Assembly (NCBI GenBank): GCA_964057225.1
Contig: OZ059894.1
Coordinates: 8,194,131 to 8,258,130 of the forward strand
Length of the DNA: 64,000 bases
From: Auanema rhodensis
Lineage: Eukaryota; Nematoda; Chromadorea; Rhabditida; Rhabditidae
Direction: 5' to 3'
Shown here: positions 61,220 through 64,000 of the stretch, piece by piece
Numbering within the stretch: the stretch's first letter is position 1
Layout of the letters: every line of letters begins with the position of its first letter
Position numbers and translations under genes: made by a program
Notes under the pieces: model-generated
The model's input: the letters and a program-made list of their open reading frames with translations, nothing else
What the model was told of the DNA's origin: nothing
Databases searched by the model: none

Positions 61220-61454
61220 GAGCCCACCCGGGAGCGAAATATTTTTGGTTTCCACAGTTCCAATTAAGCTTCAATTTGAGCAAAATTAAAATTTTAATTC
61301 CTCTACTTACGATCTCATTCATAAATTTTCTAGAAGGATTGGATAAAATAGACCAGAACATCAGAAAATATGGATCATCGACTGATCTAAAACAGAAGTA
61401 GAAACTTCACAAGTCTAGATTGTTGAGTATATGTGCTTCCGTGGCGCAATAGGC

Positions 61455-61490
<36 letters not shown>

Positions 61491-61507
61491 GAGCCCACCC
61501 GGGAGCG
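53238..61507 (+). tRNA. Array block 4: 32 tandem tRNA-Asn(GTT) genes
   Basis: Starts: 53238, 53497, 53756, 54015, 54286, 54557, 54828, 55099, 55358, 55617, 55876, 56135, 56394, 56665, 56924, 57195, 57466, 57737, 58008, 58267, 58526, 58785, 59044, 59315, 59586, 59857, 60128, 60387, 60646, 60905, 61164, 61435. Variable-loop changes occur at 57737 (G45 to A) and at 58267 and 60387 (G to T); these should be tolerated. The 12-bp spacer insert here is usually AAGCTTCAAATCAAGC, distinct from the AAATTGAGC form of blocks 1-2. Confidence 0.93.
55099..55171 (+). tRNA. tRNA-Asn variant, D-stem C23 to G
   Basis: Reads GGCAGGGCG instead of GGCAGCGCG; breaks the G12-C23 pair in the D stem. Confidence 0.7.
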
Positions 61508-61606
61508 AAATATTTTTGGTTTCCACAGTTCCAATTAAGCGAAATTAAAATTTTAATTCATCTACTTACGATCTCATTCATAAATTTTCTAGAAGGATTG
61601 GATAAG

Positions 61607-61950
61607 CGTTCCGTTATGCTCCTGCGTCGATAATATAAACCATTGTAGTTTATACCATGACGCGAATAGTATTCCTTGGTGTAGCGGTAGGAATACAGAG
61701 CATAAGGTCAATCATAAGATAAAAGAGAGAAAGATTTATTGGCATGAAACTACAACAATAATATACAAAGATAAAGATACAATACAATAAGATAAATATA
61801 AGTATAAAGACTAAACTACAAGCCGTCCATGAGCTTGCTAAGAGGCGAACTCCCGACCAAGGGAACGAGGGAAGGCGGCGCCATTCCTCGGTCCTCTGGT
61901 GGTCTGGCTCTAACCCTTCAGCTACATATATGGGGAGTCCGAATGGAACG
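61607..61950 (-). repeat. 3' LTR of element 4 (344 bp)
   Basis: CGTTCC...GGAACG with GCGAATAG and GGTAGGAATACAG, the subtype also seen in 18949-19285. Confidence 0.9.
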
Positions 61951-62208
61951 TGCCCTTTTTCAAAGATTTTTCGCGTCCGCGCGATATAAAGAGTTTTTAG
62001 TGTATATGTAGCTGAGTTTTAGAGTCTAGGAGTTTACAAATAAATTTAAAAGTTTCAAAATCTACATGTAGAAAGATATATAAATAGTTTTAATAGGTTT
62101 CTTTATGGTATTAAGATAGAATTTGAATACAATAATAGGTTTTATGTTATTTTGTAACGGAGGATTAGAAAATAAATTTAGTCATTGTAGTACTGTAATA
62201 AAAAAAAA
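61951..62208 (-). other. 3' region of element 4 with polypurine tract, left of the TIR element
   Basis: The polypurine tract adjoins the LTR. The rest is AT-rich 3' non-coding sequence matching elements 2 and 3. No gene. Confidence 0.65.
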
Positions 62209-62690
62209 GGGGCTGGTATCGTTTCGCCCACCCCCCCCCCTAAGAGTTAACATTAGAGCGCATGCGTTTTTTACCTGAAAATAAAGAGTCTCATCTCTGC
62301 GAGTGGGAGTGCTCTCTCTGATACTTTTAATACTTTTAAGTTTTGTTGAAGCCCTCTCTATCTGGGGGGGATACCCCCCCAGACCCCCCGGATTTGGGAT
62401 AGAGCACTCCCGCTGGTTTATGCAAAGCTAGTGCGTGCCCAAAATGTTATCTTAGATCATGCGTTATTTACTCGAAAATACAGTCTCATTTCTGCGAGTT
62501 TAATACTTTTAAATTTTGTTGAAGCTTTCTCTATCTGGGGGGGATACCCCCCCAGACCCCCCGGATCTGGGATAGAGCACTCCCGCTAGTTTATGCAAAG
62601 CTGGTGTGTGCCCAAAATGTTATAAGCGCGCTCTAATGTTAACTCTCTGATTATTAGGGGGGGGGGGGTGGGCGAAACAATACCAGCGCC
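62209..62690. mobile_element. 482-bp TIR element (MITE-like) inside element 4
   Basis: Absent from elements 2 and 3, which read straight through the A-run here. Ends are inverted repeats of about 32 bp (GGGGCTGGTATCGTTTCGCC on the left; right end complementary with two mismatches), each followed inward by a run of about ten C (or G). Inside are two direct repeats of about 165 bp (about 62290-62449 and 62483-62623), each with a perfect palindrome of G and C tracts (62362-62382 and 62535-62555). No coding frame. The target duplication is hidden in the flanking A-run, and the superfamily is not identifiable. Confidence 0.75.
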
Positions 62691-62854
62691 AAAAAAAATT
62701 CTTTGTTTCATGAATGTGTGATTTATGTGAGACACTAAGGAATTATTAAACATTTCGGTTACATGGTTACTCGTATCCTAATGATGATGGGGATAATTTT
62801 AGTTAATAATTTACTCGTCTCCATATGTCTCTCTGAATGAATCCTTGAGTACTA

Positions 62855-63139
62855 ATGGAGGCTACCACTCAGATGGGGTGTGGCTTAGGCGCCTGCCAAT
62901 GTTCGTCTCTTCCTGGAGATACATATGGAGCTCAGTTTAGCGCAAAATTTTATCTCTATCGGTCGTATAGGATTACGGTAGCCATTTATTTCTATTATAT
63001 TTTCACTTATTCCTTATTTTTGGTTGTTTACTCACTTAATCTCTCATCAAAAAGTTTTCTAATTCACCGTTACTTTCCTTTTACAATTTACAGAAAAGAA
63101 AAGAATGTATATAAAAATTTTTTCTGTCGTCGGCTTTGA
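62855..63139 (+). CDS. Hypothetical antisense small frame (94 aa)
   Basis: Begins MEATTQMGCGLGACQ like 39409-39615, then continues through a hydrophobic region (IYFYYIFTYSLFLVVYSL) into the gag junction. Antisense to the element 3' region. Conservation of the first 30 residues in three elements may only reflect recent common origin. Not recognised. Confidence 0.3.
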   Translation: MEATTQMGCGLGACQCSSLPGDTYGAQFSAKFYLYRSYRITVAIYFYYIFTYSLFLVVYSLNLSSKSFLIHRYFPFTIYRKEKNVYKNFFCRRL

Positions 63140-63545
63140 TGAAGTCCGGATCTTCGTAGGTGTCGTCAGAAGGTGAATATGTTCCTTCTCGGGGAGTATA
63201 AAACTGGTCGACTTGCGGCTTCGGCTTCTCGGCTGGTTGGTGCGGTTTTTCTATTTGAACACTAAGAAGTCGGGTACGGCTTCTGCGACGACTTGCGACA
63301 GTAGCGTCACTGTTGGTATCGGACGAGTAAAGGGCTCGGAAAACCGATGAGAATCTTTTGGCCACCTTTATAGGACTCTTGGTTTGGAAAAACCGAGAAT
63401 GGTGAGCTACGTGTGGGATGTTGACGTAAGGTGCGTAAGATTTTTTTAGATGTGTGTTGGGAGAGAGAAAGATTCGGGAGCAATAGGATAGTCATGCTTT
63501 GCTGGGCGATACGGAGGGTAAATGAGAGGGAGTTTTTCAAATCCT
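63120..63545 (-). pseudogene. gag N-terminal fragment, element 4
   Basis: Same 145-codon region as in elements 2 and 3 with substitutions (for example DTYEDPDF for DTDEDPDF). Open through to the breakpoint and a short foreign tail. Confidence 0.7.
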
Positions 63546-63778
63546 GGCCAGGAATCTGACTCCGCCTATCTACCGTAAGCTTATTATAGTTAATGATGTT
63601 TATCTCTTCGCAAAAACTATTTTTATCCGCTCTTGCACTTTCCTCTAATTTTGTTTTCTTACTGCTCTAGAATCTTTAAAAAAAACTTTATTCATGTCAT
63701 CCCCTTTGTACTTTTGCGGCCTTTGGACATTTATTTTAAGGTTAGAAACAAAAGAAAAGAAAAGATAGAAAGAAAAAA

Positions 63779-64000
63779 ATGGATTTCCAACGTTATAATC
63801 CCACTGGCATGACTTAAGTCCTGTGGAAATTATACGAATCCATCGTTGAGTACGATGGAGAAGGAGTTTTGGCTTATAGGCTAAATCTTGATATAATTTT
63901 AATGGTTCGTGTATCTCCATTTTATGTTTGATTATTTGATTACTTTAGTTTATCGAAGATCTTCAAATGTATTATTTGGGGCAGGGCCATATAAACTTTG
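63779..64000 (+). pseudogene. Antisense gene copy in element 4 (5' part)
   Basis: Exon 1 63779-63904 (MDFQRYNPTGMT then TAA at 63815-63817), intron 63905-63948 (44 bp), exon 2 starts 63949 and runs off the window. The nonsense codon sits at the same place as in element 3. Confidence 0.75.

Larger units (their letters stand above)
52995..61606 (+). repeat. Tandem repeat, 259/271-bp unit, block 4
   Basis: The eight-unit segment 57195-59314 is repeated at 59315-61434 (offset 2120 bp), including the shared variants at 58267/60387 and ACTTTT terminators at 58008/60128. Block 4 also has its own spacer sub-family, so it has evolved partly apart from blocks 1-3. Confidence 0.95.
61607..64000 (-). 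mobile_element. LTR family 1, element 4: non-autonomous derivative, 5' end outside window
   Basis: 3' LTR (61607-61950), polypurine tract, 3' region interrupted by a 482-bp TIR element (62209-62690), gag N-terminal fragment, and part of the antisense gene up to the window edge. The junction TTTTCTGTCG at about 63120 is the same as in elements 2 and 3. Inserted 100 bp downstream of a tRNA; the duplication cannot be confirmed because the other end is outside. Confidence 0.9.

Noticed and set aside
9631..61606. Dozens of 75-81-residue open frames (starting LPWRNRQRVRLL on plus, ending in SRTRCLLRHGST on minus) across the array
   Set aside because: They are translations of the tRNA gene and its spacer, start mostly at non-ATG codons, and recur only because the DNA unit recurs.
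9403..61606. Entamoeba-type tRNA array organism
   Set aside because: Only one tRNA species per unit, and LTR retroelements with tRNA-Gln primer sites, introns and negev/kita-like viral sequence point to an invertebrate animal.
18816..61607. Ty3-like targeting of LTR elements to tRNA transcription starts
   Set aside because: The five insertions lie at tRNA position 20, position 31, and 31, 60 and 100 bp downstream of the tRNA end, so no fixed distance. A weak preference for the array cannot be tested here.

Overview
The window looks like a piece of an invertebrate animal genome (arthropod or nematode; I cannot decide which). Reasons: a metazoan-type tRNA-Asn, Ty3/gypsy LTR retroelements primed by tRNA-Gln, very short GT-AG introns (44-52 bp), AATAAA poly(A) signals, and an integrated positive-strand RNA virus fragment of the negev/kita/virga type. 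I see no bacterial features. Almost all bases belong to three things: a giant tandem tRNA array, LTR retroelements that landed in it, and virus-derived DNA.

The backbone is one tandem array of a 259-bp (or 271-bp) unit, each carrying one tRNA-Asn(GTT) gene with A box, B box and a downstream T-run terminator. I count 132 full-length copies plus 4 fragments, in four blocks: 9403-18948 (36 copies), 22504-36914 (55), 40375-42932 (9) and 52995-61606 (32). The blocks are parts of one array split by five insertions. Shared rare variants show that multi-unit blocks were duplicated locally.

LTR family 1 has LTRs of about 340 bp ending CGTTCC...GGAACG and a 4-bp target duplication. It is present four times. 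Element 1 (1-9402, minus strand, running off the left edge) carries one continuous open frame read as Gag, then an Env-like glycoprotein, then protease, reverse transcriptase and RNase H. The Env-like part lying between Gag and protease is highly unusual. Elements 2 (18949-22503), 3 (36915-40374) and 4 (61607 to the right edge) are non-autonomous derivatives that share one deletion breakpoint. Between leader and gag, on the antisense strand, all copies carry a small intron-containing gene of unknown function. Two diverged versions keep the same splice sites and exact exon-2 length.

LTR family 2 has LTRs of about 380 bp, CGTTAC...GTGACA. It forms a composite at 42933-52086 with target duplication AGGC. 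It contains about 8 kb of virus-derived sequence: methyltransferase, OTU protease, FtsJ methyltransferase, membrane region and a truncated superfamily-1 helicase. This sits between a truncated 5' LTR and a retroelement 3' end plus 3' LTR, as expected if a chimeric retroelement/virus cDNA was integrated by retroelement integrase. A second family-2 element (44973-47668, duplication CGCT) later inserted into the viral helicase frame. The right end of the composite was then tandemly duplicated with a deletion and filler DNA (52144-53051). Element 4 also contains a 482-bp terminal-inverted-repeat element with G-tract palindromes.
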